Assembly: GCA_038200385.1 (NCBI GenBank)
Contig: JBBPYA010000122.1
Coordinates: forward strand, 1-7,277
Direction of reading: 5' to 3'
Source of the DNA: JBBPYA01 sp038200385
Lineage (GTDB): Bacteria > Actinomycetota > Actinomycetes > Mycobacteriales > Geodermatophilaceae
DNA: 7,277 nucleotides
This document shows, piece by piece, positions 6,476 to 7,277 of the stretch; positions within the stretch are counted from its first letter, which is position 1; each line of letters starts with the position of its first letter. Made by a program: the position numbers and the translations under genes. The notes beneath the pieces are model-generated. The model did not search any database. It was given only the letters and a program-made list of their open reading frames with translations, and had not been told where the DNA came from.

Positions 6476-6491
6476 TCGAACGTCAGTTCGA
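6476..6491. promoter_or_regulatory. LexA (SOS) box upstream of alkB
   Basis: TCGAACGTCAGTTCGA matches without mismatch the SOS box TCGAAC-N4-GTTCGA known from mycobacteria and related to the Bacillus CGAAC-N4-GTTCG operator. It ends exactly at the base before the putative -10 element (6492) and 13 bp before the alkB ATG. LexA bound here would block RNA polymerase. It lies in the 48-bp gap between the YbaK-like gene and alkB. DNA damage induction of alkB is therefore predicted from sequence. Confidence 0.8.
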
Positions 6492-6497
6492 TAGGGT
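6492..6497 (+). promoter_or_regulatory. Putative -10 element of the alkB promoter
   Basis: TAGGGT fits the actinobacterial TAnnnT -10 consensus and ends 7 nt before the ATG at 6505. That would place transcription start at or next to the A of the start codon, giving a leaderless mRNA. No good -35 is seen (TGGCCG at 6469-6474 is poor). The overlapping AGGGTGG could instead act as a ribosome binding site if transcription starts further upstream. Confidence 0.5.
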
Positions 6498-6504
6498 GGT
6501 AGCC

Positions 6505-7104
6505 ATGCAGGCGGTCCAGGGTTCGCTGTGGGACGTTGTCGAGCAGGGCGGCGGTGACCTCGACTTCGCCGCCGCGGAGCGCTCGGACCTGGGACGTGGG
6601 GCGTGGCTGGAGGTCGTGCCCGGCTGGGTGCGCGAGGCGGAGTCGCTGTTCGACCGGGTGGTCGAGGCGGCGCCGTGGGCCGGGCACGAGCGGTGGATGT
6701 ACGACCGGATGGTGACCGAGCCACGGCTGTCCACCCGGGAGTGGGCGGACGCGCCGGATCCGGTGCCGGCGATGGCTGCGGCGGTGAGCGAGCGGTACGG
6801 GCTACGCCTGGACGCGATCAGCGCGAACTTCTACCGGGACGGCCAGGATTCCGTCGCGTGGCACGGCGACACGTCGGGCCGGCGGGTGGCGACCACGGTC
6901 GTCGCAATCGCCGTCCTCGGCGCTCCGCGCCGGTTCTTGCTGCGCCCGCGCGGGGGCGGCCCGACCCGGCGGCTCAACCCCGGGCACGGCGACCTGCTGG
7001 TGATGGGCGGGACCTGCCAGCGCACCTGGGAGCACGCCGTCCCCAAGTGCGCGGTTGCCGGCCCCCGGGTGGCGCTGATGTTCCGCGAGCCGGGGGTGTT
7101 CTGA
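6505..7104 (+). CDS. alkB: AlkB-family 2-oxoglutarate/Fe(II)-dependent DNA repair dioxygenase
   Basis: 199 residues. The iron ligands are His120 and Asp122 (WHGD) and His177 (WEHAVPK). The 2-oxoglutarate-binding arginines are Arg188 and Arg194 (GPRVALMFR), with the same six-residue spacing as Arg204/Arg210 of E. coli AlkB. Further family marks are EPRLSTREW in the nucleotide-recognition lid and ANFYRDGQDSVAWHGD, which resembles the human ALKBH2/3 type. The enzyme would oxidatively remove methyl groups such as 1-methyladenine and 3-methylcytosine from DNA, releasing formaldehyde. ATG 6505 is chosen over the GTG at 6496 because it is preceded at 5 nt by AGGGTGG and at 7 nt by a -10-like TAGGGT. 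A perfect SOS box sits just upstream, so expression is probably LexA-controlled. An IS481-like element begins about 35 bp after the stop but leaves the gene intact. Confidence 0.93.
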   Translation: MQAVQGSLWDVVEQGGGDLDFAAAERSDLGRGAWLEVVPGWVREAESLFDRVVEAAPWAGHERWMYDRMVTEPRLSTREWADAPDPVPAMAAAVSERYGLRLDAISANFYRDGQDSVAWHGDTSGRRVATTVVAIAVLGAPRRFLLRPRGGGPTRRLNPGHGDLLVMGGTCQRTWEHAVPKCAVAGPRVALMFREPGVF

Positions 7105-7152
7105 TGCCGCGGTCGTGCCTTTGGACGTGCCCCCGGCAGTGTTCTGGTTCAG

Positions 7153-7211
7153 GACATCGGAATGGGGTGTCTCGCGACATCGGCATAGCGTGTCGCAGGT
7201 CATCGGCATGG
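7153..7211 (+). repeat. Three direct repeats with 23-bp period in the IS end
   Basis: Copies start at 7153 (GACATCGGAATGGGGTGTC), 7176 (GACATCGGCATAGCGTGTC) and 7199 (GTCATCGGCATGG). The spacing is exactly 23 bp, about two helical turns, so all copies face the same side of the DNA. The third copy fades after 13 bp. They are probably transposase-binding sites of the insertion sequence end. Confidence 0.8.
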
Positions 7212-7233
7212 CAGCTGCTCTGCAGGCTGCGGG

Positions 7234-7277
7234 ATGTCGAAGCGTCGCCTTGTCATCACTGCCGTCCTGGCCGGCCA
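7234..7277 (+). CDS. IS481-family transposase, N-terminal 14 residues (3' end outside the window)
   Basis: The frame starts MSKRRLVITAVLAG and is cut by the window end. This matches the usual N-terminus of actinobacterial IS481-family transposases (MSKxRLVITAV...), which continues into a helix-turn-helix and a DDE integrase domain. Those parts cannot be seen here. The ribosome site is weak (GCGGG directly before the ATG). Only 44 bases are available, so the call rests on this short match plus the adjacent terminal repeats. Confidence 0.6.
   Translation, partial: MSKRRLVITAVLAG

Larger units (their letters stand above)
7140..7277 (+). mobile_element. Left end of an IS481-like insertion sequence (continues beyond the window)
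   Basis: From about 7140 the sequence changes from alkB downstream DNA to periodic repeats, followed by the start of a transposase-like reading frame. The outer boundary is estimated: TGT at 7140-7142 fits the TGT ends common in the IS481 family, but the other end and any target duplication lie outside. The repeats are about 20-90 bp ahead of the gene, where transposase-binding ends are expected. The remaining 35 bp between the alkB stop and this point show nothing recognisable. Confidence 0.6.

Noticed and set aside
7130..7152. A possible fourth, outermost copy of the 23-bp repeat
   Set aside because: Only scattered bases match (CGGCA, GTGTTC) and they are shifted by one base from the period.

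Overview
The window is very GC-rich and densely coded, with third codon positions almost always G or C, GTG starts, 4-bp gene overlaps and an actinobacterial-type SOS box. All of this points to a high-GC actinomycete chromosome. I cannot name the genus from the sequence.

Left block (1-1831, + strand): three genes chained by 4-bp stop/start overlaps. They encode the C-terminal part of a ferric-reductase-like transmembrane cytochrome, a soluble NuoF-like (Complex I 51-kDa type) flavin/iron-sulfur subunit, and a small three-cysteine ferredoxin. Together they look like a multi-subunit electron-transfer unit in which NuoF-like protein plus ferredoxin supply electrons to a membrane heme protein that, in the part visible, has no flavin/NAD(P)H domain of its own. 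Centre (1918-5309, + strand): after an 86-bp gap, a two-gene operon. The first gene fuses a GT2 polyprenyl-phosphate glycosyltransferase to a GtrA-type membrane domain. The second is a multi-pass GT39/ArnT-like glycosyltransferase with an extracytoplasmic C-terminal domain. This pair holds all three activities of a three-component cell-envelope glycosylation system: charge the lipid, flip it, transfer the sugar.

Right block: a perfect hairpin fills the 24-bp gap between the convergent glycosyltransferase and a DUF1990 (UPF0548) gene on the minus strand. Head-to-head with DUF1990, with start codons overlapping or nearly so, is a YbaK/EbsC-type aminoacyl-tRNA deacylase-like gene on the plus strand. 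Next comes an AlkB-family 2-oxoglutarate/Fe(II) dioxygenase gene whose promoter carries a perfect LexA (SOS) box, TCGAAC-N4-GTTCGA, directly against a TAGGGT -10 element. The window closes in the left end of an IS481-like insertion sequence, recognised by 23-bp-period terminal repeats and the first 14 codons of its transposase.

The strongest observation is the predicted SOS control of alkB. Also worth a look are the split reductase operon, the missing cluster-ligand cysteine in the NuoF-like protein, the lysine-to-asparagine change in the YbaK-like protein, and the periodic IS end. I found no CRISPR array, RNA gene or clear defence system.
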